From Candidatus Gastranaerophilales bacterium (GTDB lineage Bacteria; Cyanobacteriota; Vampirovibrionia; Gastranaerophilales; Gastranaerophilaceae), in NCBI GenBank assembly GCA_944326115.1, contig CALVCQ010000010.1, positions 1 to 59,065 on the forward strand: a stretch of 59,065 bases of DNA, in the 5' to 3' direction. This document shows, one piece after another, positions 7,139-17,211 of the stretch. Position 1 is the stretch's first letter, and the number at the start of each line of letters is the position of its first letter. The translations under genes and the position numbers were made by a program. The notes under the pieces are model-generated. The model had not been told where the DNA came from and did not search any database. It was given only the letters and a program-made list of their open reading frames with translations.

Positions 7139-9721
7139 TTGAGCCAGCAAAATTTATTTGAAGACGGAAAAATAGTTCCTGTAAATATAAGAGATGAAAT
7201 GAAACGTTCTTACATAGATTATGCGATGTCTGTTATTGTAGGACGTGCGCTTCCTGATGTAAGAGACGGACTGAAACCGGTTCACAGACGTATTTTGTTT
7301 GCAATGAACGAACTCGGTATGACTCCGGATAAACCCTTTAAGAAAAGTGCAAGAATCGTCGGTGAAGTTCTCGGTAAATATCACCCGCATGGTGATTCAG
7401 CCGTTTATGAGTCTTTAGTCCGTATGGCTCAGGATTTTTCTACCAGATATCAAACAATTGACGGGCATGGTAACTTCGGCTCTGTAGACGGTGACTCCGC
7501 CGCTGCTATGCGTTATACGGAAGCAAGAATGCACAAAATTACACAATCAATGCTTGCTGATATTGATTGCGAGACTGTTGATTTTACACCAAACTTTGAC
7601 GGCTCACTGCAAGAACCGGCTGTTCTTCCTGTTAGGCTGCCAATGCTTTTATTGAACGGTGTATCAGGTATTGCCGTTGGTATGGCTACAAATATTCCCC
7701 CGCACAATCTTTGTGAAGTAGTAGACGGAACAATTGCTTTGATTGATAACCCTGATATTACTGTTGAAGGATTAATGGAACATATCAAAGGTCCTGATTT
7801 TCCGACAGCAGCAACTATTGTCGGATTGCATGATATAAAACAGGCATATATGACAGGACGAGGCTCTATAAAAATGAGAGCCGTAGCACAGTTTGAAGAA
7901 ATCCCCGGTGGCGGCGGACGTCAGGGCAGAACGGCAATTATCGTCACCGAGCTTCCTTATCAGGTAAATAAAGCTTTATTAATTGAAAAAATAGCTGAAC
8001 TTGTAAGAGATAAGAAGATTGACGGTATTTCCGACCTGAGAGATGAATCTGACCGTGAAGGTATGAGAATTGTTATAGAACTCAAACGTGATGCAAAACC
8101 GGAGGTTGTTAAAAACAATCTGTTCAAATACACTCAATTATCAACAACTTTCGGTGTAAACATGGTAGCCCTTGTTGGAAAACAACCACGTTTGATGAAT
8201 CTTTATGAAGTTTTGAATGAATTTGTTGAACACAGAGTCGAAGTAGTCACGAGAAGAACAATATTCTTCCTGAAAAAAGCGAAAATAAGAGCTCATATAT
8301 TAGCTGGTTTGATTATTGCTTTAGGCAGTCTGGACGAAGTAATTGAACTCATTAAGAAATCAAAAACAACAGACGAAGCAAGAGTCGGATTGATGAGCAG
8401 ATTCGGGCTTGATGCGGATCAGGCTAACGCAATTCTTGAAATGCAATTGAGGCGTTTAACCGGTTTGGAGCAGGATAAAATCAAATCTGAATACGATGAA
8501 CTCAAAAAGAAAATCGCTGAATATGAAGCTATTCTTGCTGACAGACAGAAAGTTCTTAATATAATTAAAGATGAATTAAAAGAAGATAAAGAAAAATACG
8601 GCGATGACAGAAGAACACAAATTGTTCCGGAAGCCGATGAAATGACAATCGAAGACTTAACACCGAATGTTCCTATGGCTGTATTTATTACAAGACAGGG
8701 CTATCTAAAAAGAATAGCACTTGATACATTTGAAAGACAAAATCGTGCCACCAGAGGCAAGGGCGGAATAAAAACCAAAGAAGATGATGATGTGGAACAT
8801 TTCTTTACTGCTATGATGCATGATAAGGTATTGTTCTTCTCTTCTAAAGGTACTGTATACAGCTTAAATGTATATGAATTCCCGGAAGGCGGCAGACAGG
8901 CTAAAGGACTTCCTATTATTAACGTGCTGCCTATTGAACAGGATGAACAGATTACGGCTGTTGTTCCGGTCAGCGACTTCAAAACAGCATCAAATCTTAT
9001 TATGCTTACGCAAAAAGGATATATTAAGAGAATCTCTCTTGATAACTTTGAAAATATCAGAAAAAGCGGCATAATTGCCATAGGTCTTGAAGAAGGAGAT
9101 ACACTCTGCTGGGTAAAACAGGCACAGGATAATGATGAAGTTATCATAGGCACCTCCTGCGGTATGGCAATAAGATTCCCGATTAATGACCTGAGACCAT
9201 TGGGAAGAAGTGCAAGAGGCGTAAACTCAATGAAATTGCGTTCCGGAGATAAGATTATCGGATGTGATATTGTGCCTCGAAATTATGATGCTGATTTGCT
9301 TGTAGTTACATCTGACGGTTTCGGCAAACGCTCTAAATTATCAGAATTCAGACCTCAAAACAGAGGAGGAATCGGACTTATTGCAACAAAATTCAAGTCA
9401 TCAGCATCCAGACTTGTAGCTCTAACTATAGTAGATGAAAATGATGAAATCATGGTTGTAACACAAAACGGTGTTGTATCAAGAATCAAGGCTGACTGTA
9501 TTTCACGTCAGGGAAGACCAGCTACGGGAGTACGCATTCAAAATCTCGGTGAAGGTGATATGGTTTGCACAATCAATAAAATAGTTGACCCTGATACGGA
9601 TGATAATTCAGCAGAATGCAGCGTTTCTGCTGAAAACGAAACTCCAAAAGAGACAACGGGGCCGACTGTCCAGCAAAGCATGCTTGACAGTTTGGAAAAT
9701 ACGGAAGACAATAACGAATAA
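7139..9721 (+). CDS. gyrA: DNA gyrase subunit A
   Basis: The breakage-reunion subunit of gyrase, which introduces negative supercoils with GyrB. At 860 residues it is complete. The N-terminal winged-helix region has [21 protein letters not shown], the quinolone pocket reads [12 protein letters not shown] with the usual Ser and acidic residue, and the catalytic tyrosine is Tyr126 in AAMRYTEAR. The C-terminal beta-pinwheel begins near residue 520; the GyrA-box position reads [10 protein letters not shown] rather than the usual QRRGG(K/R)G, which may affect DNA wrapping. The best start is TTG at 7139 with GGTGGAG six bases upstream. gyrB is not in the window. The last 40 residues are acidic and poorly conserved. 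Confidence 0.97.
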   Translation: MSQQNLFEDGKIVPVNIRDEMKRSYIDYAMSVIVGRALPDVRDGLKPVHRRILFAMNELGMTPDKPFKKSARIVGEVLGKYHPHGDSAVYESLVRMAQDFSTRYQTIDGHGNFGSVDGDSAAAMRYTEARMHKITQSMLADIDCETVDFTPNFDGSLQEPAVLPVRLPMLLLNGVSGIAVGMATNIPPHNLCEVVDGTIALIDNPDITVEGLMEHIKGPDFPTAATIVGLHDIKQAYMTGRGSIKMRAVAQFEEIPGGGGRQGRTAIIVTELPYQVNKALLIEKIAELVRDKKIDGISDLRDESDREGMRIVIELKRDAKPEVVKNNLFKYTQLSTTFGVNMVALVGKQPRLMNLYEVLNEFVEHRVEVVTRRTIFFLKKAKIRAHILAGLIIALGSLDEVIELIKKSKTTDEARVGLMSRFGLDADQANAILEMQLRRLTGLEQDKIKSEYDELKKKIAEYEAILADRQKVLNIIKDELKEDKEKYGDDRRTQIVPEADEMTIEDLTPNVPMAVFITRQGYLKRIALDTFERQNRATRGKGGIKTKEDDDVEHFFTAMMHDKVLFFSSKGTVYSLNVYEFPEGGRQAKGLPIINVLPIEQDEQITAVVPVSDFKTASNLIMLTQKGYIKRISLDNFENIRKSGIIAIGLEEGDTLCWVKQAQDNDEVIIGTSCGMAIRFPINDLRPLGRSARGVNSMKLRSGDKIIGCDIVPRNYDADLLVVTSDGFGKRSKLSEFRPQNRGGIGLIATKFKSSASRLVALTIVDENDEIMVVTQNGVVSRIKADCISRQGRPATGVRIQNLGEGDMVCTINKIVDPDTDDNSAECSVSAENETPKETTGPTVQQSMLDSLENTEDNNE

Positions 9722-9725
9722 TAAT

Positions 9726-9892
9726 TGTCTGCTGAGGCAGAGTTGCTTGTATAATTTTTGATGCAAGTAACGTTAAGGTCTGTATTATGCTCAAGTGACC
9801 CTGCGTACTTGATGCGGGTGCCGGACTTCTCTATAAAAACAGACTTGTTTATCTCACAGGTTCATAAAGTAGTAGAATTCAGTTGATTATAT
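9726..9892 (+). repeat. Structured interspersed repeat, diverged copy 3
   Basis: About 167 bases that align along their length with the two identical copies at 33618-33794 and 45351-45527. Shared blocks are TGTCTG at the left, GCTTGTA, AAGTGACC, GTGCCGGACTT, CACAGGTTCA, AAGTAGT and TCAGTTGA at the right. Many differences are transitions. Two helices persist: 9742-9749 with 9764-9771, and 9808-9814 with 9863-9869. A TTGATG-17-TATAAA pair (9809-9837) points towards the next gene, which starts 20 bases after the repeat. Confidence 0.75.
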
Positions 9893-9912
9893 AAAAAAGA
9901 AAGGTATTTAAG

Positions 9913-10671
9913 ATGAAAAGAATTAATTTGTTCAAAAAAGATTTGGAATCAAAAAGAGCTGTAAAAATCATTGCCGGTATTGATAATTTTGATATTAACA
10001 GAGTTAAAAGTGTTGTAATAGCAGCTGATAAAGCAGGTGCTTCCGCAGTAGACGTCGCTGCTAACGAAGAAATTATAAAAATGGCAAAAGAGACAACTTC
10101 TCTGCCTGTTTTTGTTTCATCCATTGTTCCGGAAGATCTGGCAATGGCTGTAAAAGCCGGTGCTGATGCAATTGAAATAGGTAATTTTGATGCCCTTTAT
10201 AAAAAAGGTATGAGAATGTCTGCAATGGAAATTCTTGACATTGTAAAAGAAACATTAGACTTAATCGGAAAAACAAATATTTTTGTTTGCGTAACAGTGC
10301 CGGGACACATTGATGTTTCTTCACAAATTGCTCTGGCAAAAGAATTGGAAAATTTAAACATTGATTTAATCCAAACAGAAGGTGCCGCAACAGTTGATGC
10401 ACAATCAGAAGGAGCACGAGGATTACTCGAAACAGCTCAGGTTTCTATTGCAAATACAATTGAACTGGCAAGAAATGTTGAAATTCCTGTTATGACAGCA
10501 TCAGGATTGACAACAACAACTGTTCCTATGGCTTTTGCTGCAGGTGCTTCTGCTGTAGGTGTAGGTTCTTGTGTAAATAAACTCGGATCAGAAATTGAAA
10601 TGATTGCTGCTGCAACAGCTATAGTAGAATCCGTAAAAGGTGCTGAAAAACATTCCGAGATTTTGGCATAA
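9913..10671 (+). CDS. ycf23: Ycf23/DUF561 TIM-barrel protein
   Basis: A 252-residue protein matching the DUF561/Ycf23 family found in cyanobacteria and in some algal plastid genomes. Diagnostic stretches are LKxxxSKRxxKIIAGIDNF near the start, GADAIEIGNFDALY near residues 88-101, VPGHID and QTEGA in the middle, and the phosphate-binding-like AAGASAVGVGSCVNKL near residues 216-231. The fold is probably a TIM barrel related to thiamine-phosphate synthase or aldolase enzymes, but the reaction is not known. The start ATG follows AGAAAGG. It is transcribed alone and sits 20 bases after a copy of the structured repeat, which may supply its promoter. It is good evidence for a cyanobacterial relationship. 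Confidence 0.85.
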   Translation: MKRINLFKKDLESKRAVKIIAGIDNFDINRVKSVVIAADKAGASAVDVAANEEIIKMAKETTSLPVFVSSIVPEDLAMAVKAGADAIEIGNFDALYKKGMRMSAMEILDIVKETLDLIGKTNIFVCVTVPGHIDVSSQIALAKELENLNIDLIQTEGAATVDAQSEGARGLLETAQVSIANTIELARNVEIPVMTASGLTTTTVPMAFAAGASAVGVGSCVNKLGSEIEMIAAATAIVESVKGAEKHSEILA

Positions 10672-10703
10672 ATAATATTGTCATAAAATATTGTAATATT
10701 CTT

Positions 10704-10736
10704 TTAGACAGCCTTGTTAAAAACAAGGCTGTCTAA
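10704..10736 (+). terminator. Terminator of ycf23
   Basis: A 13-bp perfect stem (TTAGACAGCCTTG/CAAGGCTGTCTAA) with a 7-base loop, followed by a T-run. It lies 33 bases after the stop codon. Confidence 0.88.
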
Positions 10737-10984
10737 TTTTTTATATTATAACTAAGTCCTGTTTAGCGTTCATTTTAGAATATTCTGATTTGTACAAGTA
10801 ATAAAATACACTGTCTCCTTAAAAAAATTAAGAATTCTATTTTCTCAATATGCCAGCAGTATGCATTGTGCAGACGACAGGGTAGACTTTTGTATACCAA
10901 AATACTTAGCCGTTTAGTCTAATGTAATTTATTTCAAAAATGTAAAAATGAGTATGTGAGATGAAAAATTTCTTACGCAGAATA
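10737..10984. other. Intergenic region, nothing clear
   Basis: About 250 bases between the ycf23 terminator and a small secreted protein gene. It has several short T- and A-tracts and probably the downstream promoter, but no structured RNA or reading frame that I trust. Confidence 0.35.
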
Positions 10985-10999
10985 AAAGGAGAATTTATT

Positions 11000-11299
11000 A
11001 TGAAAAAGATATTTGCACTTACTGCTGTTTCTATGATTATGGCAGCTTCAACCGCTTTTGCGGCATGTCCATTGAAACCTATGCCAATGCAAAATTCCTG
11101 TTCAATGGGTGTACCGACAGGTGCAGCTGCTCCGGTAAGCTATAGTTATATTGTATCTCCGGTACAGCAGAGAACTTATCTTCCCGCCTGTAATCAATGC
11201 AACAAACCAGCAAAAAAAGGATTCTTTAGCAAGATATTTACCCCTGTCCAAAATGTTTATGACGCAACATTCGGACAAATATTCACAGGGTTATATTAG
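11000..11299 (+). CDS. Small secreted protein, cysteine-containing
   Basis: A 99-residue precursor. I chose the ATG at 11000 because AAAGGAG lies 8 bases upstream; a longer in-frame start at 10961 would bury the signal. The signal peptide is clear (MKKIFALTAVSMIMAASTAFAA, cleavage after AFA). The mature chain is about 78 residues with Met- and Pro-rich segments and four cysteines, including CNQC, ending in a hydrophobic FSKIF...VYDATFGQIFTGLY region. It matches no family I know. The C-terminal hydrophobic patch and cysteines suggest a periplasmic or surface role, possibly metal or redox related; this is speculative. Confidence 0.68.
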   Translation: MKKIFALTAVSMIMAASTAFAACPLKPMPMQNSCSMGVPTGAAAPVSYSYIVSPVQQRTYLPACNQCNKPAKKGFFSKIFTPVQNVYDATFGQIFTGLY

Positions 11300-11302
11300 T
11301 CC

Positions 11303-12331
11303 CTAAAGAATCATAGCAAGAACCATCAGCAGTATACTGCCGATTTGGATGCCCGTGTTTAACCGCTGCGCCCATTTATTAGAATCGTATGCTTTAGAGG
11401 TTTTTTGTGCGGTTGTTACCGCTAACAGTCTCTGGGTACGTGCTTCTTCATTGTCATTAAAGGTACGCTGAAACACTTTGTTTTCAAGACGGGCAAGACG
11501 TTTGGAAGGCGGCTCCTGGATAAATCTTTTACCGAAGAGCTGCTTTTCCAAAATGTCTAAATCGTAGTTCTGAGCATATCGTTCAGCGTAAATGTCCGGA
11601 GAATCAGAGAGATTTGTATCATCAATGTTATCTTGAACGGGAATCCTGTTTTTTGAGCTTTCATAGCTGTAATAGTTATAATGTGAATCACTGCTGCTGT
11701 TTCCAATATATGGATTTTCTATATATTTTCTGCCGTTTTCAAGAATAATTTCTTCTGTTACAGGGTCAATTTCCGCAATATTTTGTGAATTCCCTCCCAA
11801 AATTTTGTCACGCAAAGCCCCTACCCTTTCGTTTAAAGAGAGGGCGCTTTCTTTTTTAAATGTTTGTTTTTCTAACCTTGACAGCCTTAAATATATATCA
11901 TCGTCAGGATACGATTTATCAAAAACTTTTTCTTCCATTTTATCAACCACAGGATATTTTATACCGGCATCTGCTTTAGGACCTATTTCAAAATTTGTCT
12001 TTACCGGAGATTCTTCTTTCTCTGGTGTGTTTGCTGATACCTTTACATCGAGATTCATATCTTTATAAATTTTTTCAGTTCTTTGTTTTTGGCTGCCTGA
12101 ATTGCTTTTTCCGTAAAGATTTTTTTCCAGTCTTAAAATTCTTGATTCATTGCTGCCTTGATATGTGTAACCAAAGAAAAATTTTTCTATTTCACCAAGT
12201 CTTGATGCTACAGTATCAATACCTGCAGTTTGCAGACAAGTAGCAGTAATTAAACAAAAAAATACAAAAAATATCGAAATTTTATTTTTGCAATACATTA
12301 TTAAAAAATCCGTCAGTACATATCCGAACAT
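11303..12331 (-). CDS. Secreted/membrane protein with repeated LEK-FGK motifs
   Basis: A 342-residue protein of unknown function. The N-terminus is a signal sequence or anchor (KISIFFVFFCLITATCLQTAG); the internal Met at residue 12 is an equally good start. The body has three versions of a short motif, LEKxxFGKxxxxxxxxRLxRLE: near residues 50-75 (EIEKFFFGY...RILRLEKNLYGK), 145-175 (LSRLEKQTFKK) and 255-295 (DILEKQLFGK...RLARLENKVF). The C-terminus ends in a hydrophobic helix (TGIQIGSILLMVLAMIL), so both ends may be in the membrane. The gene converges on the small secreted protein gene with only 3 bases between the stops. I regard it as lineage-specific. Confidence 0.66.
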   Translation of the reverse strand: MFGYVLTDFLIMYCKNKISIFFVFFCLITATCLQTAGIDTVASRLGEIEKFFFGYTYQGSNESRILRLEKNLYGKSNSGSQKQRTEKIYKDMNLDVKVSANTPEKEESPVKTNFEIGPKADAGIKYPVVDKMEEKVFDKSYPDDDIYLRLSRLEKQTFKKESALSLNERVGALRDKILGGNSQNIAEIDPVTEEIILENGRKYIENPYIGNSSSDSHYNYYSYESSKNRIPVQDNIDDTNLSDSPDIYAERYAQNYDLDILEKQLFGKRFIQEPPSKRLARLENKVFQRTFNDNEEARTQRLLAVTTAQKTSKAYDSNKWAQRLNTGIQIGSILLMVLAMIL

Positions 12332-12528
12332 AAATTAAACGGATTTTTTAACCGCAACAATTGGACGGTATAATACTTTATTAAAAAAAATATTATGCTT
12401 CAAAATCTGATACTTTCAGGTAATAAAAGCTTGAAATAGGCTAAATATCAGATATAAAAGACTAATGCTTTGGGGCAATAAAATCGTAAAGTTTATACAA
12501 AAGATAAACCCGCTATTTTGGATACTAA

Positions 12529-13383
12529 TTATATATCAATAGTACCCTCAAACACATATTCTGCTTTTCCGGTCATAAATACGTCACAATCAGTATTTTG
12601 TGTATTACCTGCCCATTCAACAGTTAATATACCTCCCGGTAAATCCACATCAACAGATTCTTCACAGTATCCGTTTAATATGGCGGCAACAACGCTAGCA
12701 CAGGCTCCAGTCCCGCAAGCAAGAGTAATCCCGCAGCCTCTTTCCCACACAGCTGCTTCTATTTTATTTTTTGATTTTATTTTTACAAACTCTACATTTG
12801 TTTTTTCAGGGAAAAGGTTGTCATGTTCTATATTATTTCCGTATTTTTTTGCAAGTTCGTTTATGTCATCTTCGTCTTTAGCAAATATGACACAGTGAGG
12901 ATTGCCCATACTTATTGCATTTACGAGAAATTTTTTGACACCGTCCCACAAAGGATAATTAAGATTTTTGCTTCCTTTAAACGGGATTTTTTCAGGTTCC
13001 AGCACAGGCTTGCCCATATTAACTTTTACTCTGCAGTCTTCCAAAACTTCAGGTACAATTTTTCCTGCACCTGTGTGAACTGTAAATTTTCTTTTTTTTA
13101 CTATTTTTTTATCAAAACAAAAACGTGCAAAACATCTCATACCGTTTCCGCACATTTGGGCGGTAGAGCCGTCAGCCTGATAAAAAAGCCATTCTAAATC
13201 AGAATATGTCTTCGGATTTTCAACAGGTACAAAAATACCGTCAGCCCCTATTCCGAAATGTCTGTCACATAGTTTGACGGCAATATCAGGAAATTGTTTT
13301 TCGATTTTTTTATATTCGTCATATTCCATCAAGATGAAGTCATTTCCTGCACCTTGCATTTTTGTAAATTTAACCTGTGTCAT
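12529..13383 (-). CDS. dapF: Diaminopimelate epimerase
   Basis: It converts LL- to meso-diaminopimelate for lysine and peptidoglycan synthesis. At 284 residues it has normal length. Both catalytic cysteines are present: Cys78 in AQMCGNGMRCFARF and about Cys223 in ACGTGACASVV, and the N-terminal KMQGAGNDFI signature is intact. The sequence therefore suggests an active pyridoxal-phosphate-independent racemase and a DAP-type cell wall. It lies about 70 bases downstream of the SNF2 helicase gene on the same strand, but that may be incidental. Confidence 0.96.
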   Translation of the reverse strand: MTQVKFTKMQGAGNDFILMEYDEYKKIEKQFPDIAVKLCDRHFGIGADGIFVPVENPKTYSDLEWLFYQADGSTAQMCGNGMRCFARFCFDKKIVKKRKFTVHTGAGKIVPEVLEDCRVKVNMGKPVLEPEKIPFKGSKNLNYPLWDGVKKFLVNAISMGNPHCVIFAKDEDDINELAKKYGNNIEHDNLFPEKTNVEFVKIKSKNKIEAAVWERGCGITLACGTGACASVVAAILNGYCEESVDVDLPGGILTVEWAGNTQNTDCDVFMTGKAEYVFEGTIDI

Positions 13384-13454
13384 AGTTTAACCCCGCTTCT
13401 ATAAAAAAATTATACCATAATATTTGAGCTAATTTTTAAAAATATTACCGGTAA

Positions 13455-16400
13455 TTAATCAAGAGAGAAGATATCTTTTAAGTCTTCGTAAGTGAGAGAC
13501 TTGCCGATATTTCTGTCAACGGAAATTACGCTGTCCACAAGATCTCTTTTTCGGGATTTAAGTTTTTGAATTTTTTCTTCAACCGTACCTTTGGTAATCA
13601 TACGGTATACAAATACTTTCTTTGTCTGACCGATACGATAAGCTCTGTCTGTAGCCTGATCTTCTACAGCAGGGTTCCACCACGGGTCATAATGGATTAC
13701 ATAATCTGCACCTGTCAGATTCAATCCGGTACCGCCGGCTTTCAGGCTGATTAAGAATATAGGTATTGTCGGGTCTGAATTGAAGCGTTCAACCACTTCC
13801 TGACGATCTTTTGTGCTGCCTGTCAGGTATTCGTATTTGATATCTTCTTTTACAAGCCATTCTTTAATAATATCAAGCATATCAACAAACTGGCTGAATA
13901 ATAATACCCTGTGACCTTCCGAGATAATTTCTTCGAGCATAACTTTCAGCTGTTCGAACTTGCCGGATTCTTTTATGCCTTTTACATTTTCTTTGTCGTA
14001 AAGTCTTGGGTGGCAGCATATCTGTCTCAGGCGCAAAAGCGCAGAGAATATAGACATTCTGCTTTTTTCGATACCTTTTTCTTCGATGGATTTGAAGAGT
14101 TCTTCTCTTGTGGAATCCATAACTTCGAGGTAAAAATCTTTTTGTTCCGGTGTAAGTTCGCAGTATGCAACGTTTTCGATTTTATCCGGAAGATCTTTTG
14201 CAACATCTCTTTTCATACGGCGCAGGATAAACGGATAAATCTGTGATTTTAAGCGTTTTTCAACAGTTTTGTCCTCACGCTCCATAATAGGAGTAACATA
14301 GCGGTAATTAAATTCACTCTTGTCAAACAAAAATCCCGGCATGAGAAAATCAAATATTGACCACAACTCTTCAAGCCTGTTTTCTATAGGTGTACCGGAC
14401 AGAGCAAGTTTGTGCTTGCAATTCAGCTGTTTAACACTCTGTGCCGTGATAGATTCAGCATTTTTGATATTCTGTGATTCATCAAGTATCACGTATCTGA
14501 ACTCATGCTTTTTCAGTTTTGCAATATCACGTCTTATCAGCGCATAGCTTGTTATTACAACATCATATTTAGGAATTTCTTTGAATAAATCTTTTCTTTC
14601 CGTTCCGCTCAATTTAAGACACGTGAGCCCGGGAGCAAATTTTTCGATTTCATTTTCCCAGTTAAATACAACAGAAGTCGGGCAAATAACGAGATTCGGA
14701 GCTTTTTTGTTTTTTTCTTTTGCTTTTTGAAGCAATGCCAGCGCCTGCAATGTTTTACCGAGACCCATATCATCGGCAAGAATACCGTTTAAGCCGTACT
14801 GATACATAAACCACAGCCAGCCGAAACCTCTTGTCTGATATTCTCTGAACTCTGCCTTAATACCTTTAGGCAGTGAAGGAACATCCATTGTGGAGAAGGT
14901 AGAAATTTGCTTCCAGAATTTCGAAAATCTGCGGCTCATTTTTATCTTCATTCCGAGATTTTCCATCTCCGACAAAAGACCGGCTCTGTATGTTTTTACT
15001 ATGTATTTATTGTCGTCATTTTTGTATACATCAAAGGTATTGAAAGCTCTCATCAAAGAATACACATCCATAGTGGGAACTTCCGCAAATCCGAGATTTT
15101 TAATTCTTACATACTTGCTGTTATCCAGAGTCAATGCATATACATCGTCAAAAGGAATGATTTCTTCTCCAACTCTGCCGTAGAGTTCTATATCAAAACT
15201 GTCTGTGGAGTCAACTGAAAAATCTATATCAGCACAGAGTTCAAAAGGGTCTTTTGTAAGTTTGAAAAACGACATGTCGTCTTTTTCTTCAAACTTCCAG
15301 CCTTCGCCTGCCTGCTGTATGTAATAGTTGTAAAAATCTATTGCGTTTTCTTTTTCCAGCGCAAGGTTGTTTGTCTGCATTGGTGCAAATTTACAAGCAA
15401 GAAGCATCTGATAAGCCTGTTCTTCGTGCTGCGGGTTGCGTTTCACCCAGTACAATAAATCCTGTTCCGGTTTTTTTATTGTTACGTAAGGTGTTTTTTC
15501 CGTGTGTTTTGAATAAGGAACACGGGTTCCGTCGTATTCAAACTCTAATTCAGCTTTTAGTGAACCGTCATAATCCAATCCCAGAGTAACAACATTTATA
15601 GGAGGCTTTTGTTCCAGAAACAGCTTTTCGATTGTGTCTGAAACATTTACCTTCATAACTTTTTGAAGCTTCGGGAGTTCTTCATACAAAAATTTTGCGC
15701 CGTCAGCATCTTTTACATCAGTAAAACTTGCTTTGATAAGACTTTGAGGCAGAGCAGAAACAGGTGTGGAAGTCGGGAAAATTACGTTTTTGTACCTGCC
15801 CCACTTTAGCTGTCTTGAAAAATATCTTATTTCTTCAAAAGGATAAGAGTCGCTGCCGTCAGGACGCTCCCAAGTCAGAGACAACAGAACATTTCCTACC
15901 ATTGAAAAGTTAACAGAAAGTTCAAGCTGCCATTCCTGATTATCAAAACGCAGATGTTCTTTTGTTTTGCCGTCTATAACTTCTTCCGCCATTGCTAAAA
16001 GCTGGAAAAATCCGTCAAATTTTGCTATAGGTACATCGTACCAGCCTGCTTTTTTATCAAGGCGGGAGCGCTGTAAAAGCAGCTGAAATATAGCTATATC
16101 AACCTTTTCTTCTTCGTTTAAGACAAAAGATTTGTCTGTTCTTTGAAGTTCAATAATAGCTCTTAAAATAGCCTCAAGGTCTCTGATAACTTTGCCTGTT
16201 TCTCTGTCCATAACAAGTATGGAGAAGAAATTTTGTCTTCTTTTCGGGTTAAAATGGAACACATATCTTCCCGTGGGGTTTTCAACAGGCTCGACATATT
16301 CATCAGGGTATTCAAGGTGAACTTTATGAACACGTTCTAAGTATTCATCATAAACTTTGTCTTCTATAACCTTTAAACCTACGGCTATTGCGTGTTTGCA

Positions 16401-16631
16401 CCATTCTTCTTTTAAAGGACAGCTGCAATCAGCTTTTACTCCGTTTTTGGTGAAGGTAAGGCTTGTTTCGTAAGCATCTTTAAAATTGCCTTTTACCTGT
16501 GCGTCGACACCGGCAATTTTGGTATCATAAGACATTACAATACCCTTCTGGTAGCCTTCATATCCCCTTCTCCAGCTTCCGGGGGTGGCTTTGTCCTTAA
16601 TATATTTGTAATTAAATTTGCAAACGTTCAT
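13455..16631 (-). CDS. SWIM-domain SNF2 family helicase
   Basis: A 1058-residue SWI2/SNF2 ATPase. Near the N-terminus a SWIM zinc finger has Cys69, Cys71, Cys78 and His80 (CSCPLKEEWCKH). The middle 80-570 is a long accessory region typical of bacterial SNF2 proteins. The motor has Walker A DMGLGKT near 620, the DESQ box near 730, LSGTPIENRLEELWS, and a C-terminal helicase half with LLFSQFVDML, SLKAGGTGLNL and DRAYRIGQTK. Such proteins translocate on double-stranded DNA; in bacteria they are linked to RNA polymerase recycling or repair, but the role is unknown here. All motifs are intact. dapF follows it. Confidence 0.9.
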   Translation of the reverse strand: MNVCKFNYKYIKDKATPGSWRRGYEGYQKGIVMSYDTKIAGVDAQVKGNFKDAYETSLTFTKNGVKADCSCPLKEEWCKHAIAVGLKVIEDKVYDEYLERVHKVHLEYPDEYVEPVENPTGRYVFHFNPKRRQNFFSILVMDRETGKVIRDLEAILRAIIELQRTDKSFVLNEEEKVDIAIFQLLLQRSRLDKKAGWYDVPIAKFDGFFQLLAMAEEVIDGKTKEHLRFDNQEWQLELSVNFSMVGNVLLSLTWERPDGSDSYPFEEIRYFSRQLKWGRYKNVIFPTSTPVSALPQSLIKASFTDVKDADGAKFLYEELPKLQKVMKVNVSDTIEKLFLEQKPPINVVTLGLDYDGSLKAELEFEYDGTRVPYSKHTEKTPYVTIKKPEQDLLYWVKRNPQHEEQAYQMLLACKFAPMQTNNLALEKENAIDFYNYYIQQAGEGWKFEEKDDMSFFKLTKDPFELCADIDFSVDSTDSFDIELYGRVGEEIIPFDDVYALTLDNSKYVRIKNLGFAEVPTMDVYSLMRAFNTFDVYKNDDNKYIVKTYRAGLLSEMENLGMKIKMSRRFSKFWKQISTFSTMDVPSLPKGIKAEFREYQTRGFGWLWFMYQYGLNGILADDMGLGKTLQALALLQKAKEKNKKAPNLVICPTSVVFNWENEIEKFAPGLTCLKLSGTERKDLFKEIPKYDVVITSYALIRRDIAKLKKHEFRYVILDESQNIKNAESITAQSVKQLNCKHKLALSGTPIENRLEELWSIFDFLMPGFLFDKSEFNYRYVTPIMEREDKTVEKRLKSQIYPFILRRMKRDVAKDLPDKIENVAYCELTPEQKDFYLEVMDSTREELFKSIEEKGIEKSRMSIFSALLRLRQICCHPRLYDKENVKGIKESGKFEQLKVMLEEIISEGHRVLLFSQFVDMLDIIKEWLVKEDIKYEYLTGSTKDRQEVVERFNSDPTIPIFLISLKAGGTGLNLTGADYVIHYDPWWNPAVEDQATDRAYRIGQTKKVFVYRMITKGTVEEKIQKLKSRKRDLVDSVISVDRNIGKSLTYEDLKDIFSLD

Positions 16632-17211
16632 TTTGTAAAATATTAATAAATCCTATCAGAAGGGAGGAACTGCCGTTCTGACAAACATATAAACAAAAGA
16701 GTTAACTTAAAAAAAGATTAAGTCCAAACAGCTCTCTCGTTTAAAAGTAACACCACAGCCAAAAACCTTTATTAACAGCTGCTAATAAAATTATACACAA
16801 AACTCATAAAATGACAATAGTTTTCTTGCACGACTTATACCGCAAATTCAACAGATACCATAACGTCATTCCTGTATGTATCACATACTGGAATGACGTT
16901 ATGGCTATATTTAGAGCATATTTTGTATAAAGTTATATATAAGTTCCATATTTCAAGTTGTTGTTTTTTGAATCCAACCTTGCGCCGAAGCCGGCAACTG
17001 CGACGCTATATTAGATAATTACTATACAGCATGCAAAAGTTCCGCTTTCGGTTTAGCTCCTTTTATAAAAGCAACATGCAGTTACTTTTGTTCGGCTGAG
17101 TCTTATCACTAATTTTTTTCGGACAGAATATTTAATATAGAAATGAAATATTATCGCAAAATTTTATATAACATTATATAATTAATTATCATCAGAAAAC
17201 TAATATTAATA
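16632..17211. other. 580-bp intergenic region with a large palindrome
   Basis: The space between two divergently transcribed genes. It holds the 47-bp hairpin at 16858-16904 (separate entry) and a less A/T-rich block at about 16975-17100 (CCTTGCGCCGAAGCCGGC... to GTTCGGCTGAG) that is unlike its surroundings and could be a worn repeat. No reading frame is credible. Confidence 0.4.
16858..16904. repeat. 47-bp near-perfect palindrome
   Basis: CCATAACGTCATTCC pairs with GGAATGACGTTATGG (15 bp, perfect); after a single T/T mismatch GTATGT pairs with ACATAC around a 3-base ATC loop. No T-run follows on either strand, and no gene ends close by, so it is not a standard terminator. It may be a REP-type or IS-derived element. 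Confidence 0.85.

Noticed and set aside
10073-10417. Antisense reading frame within ycf23
   Set aside because: It is the mirror of a strongly conserved coding gene, has repetitive Leu/Gln content and no ribosome-binding site.
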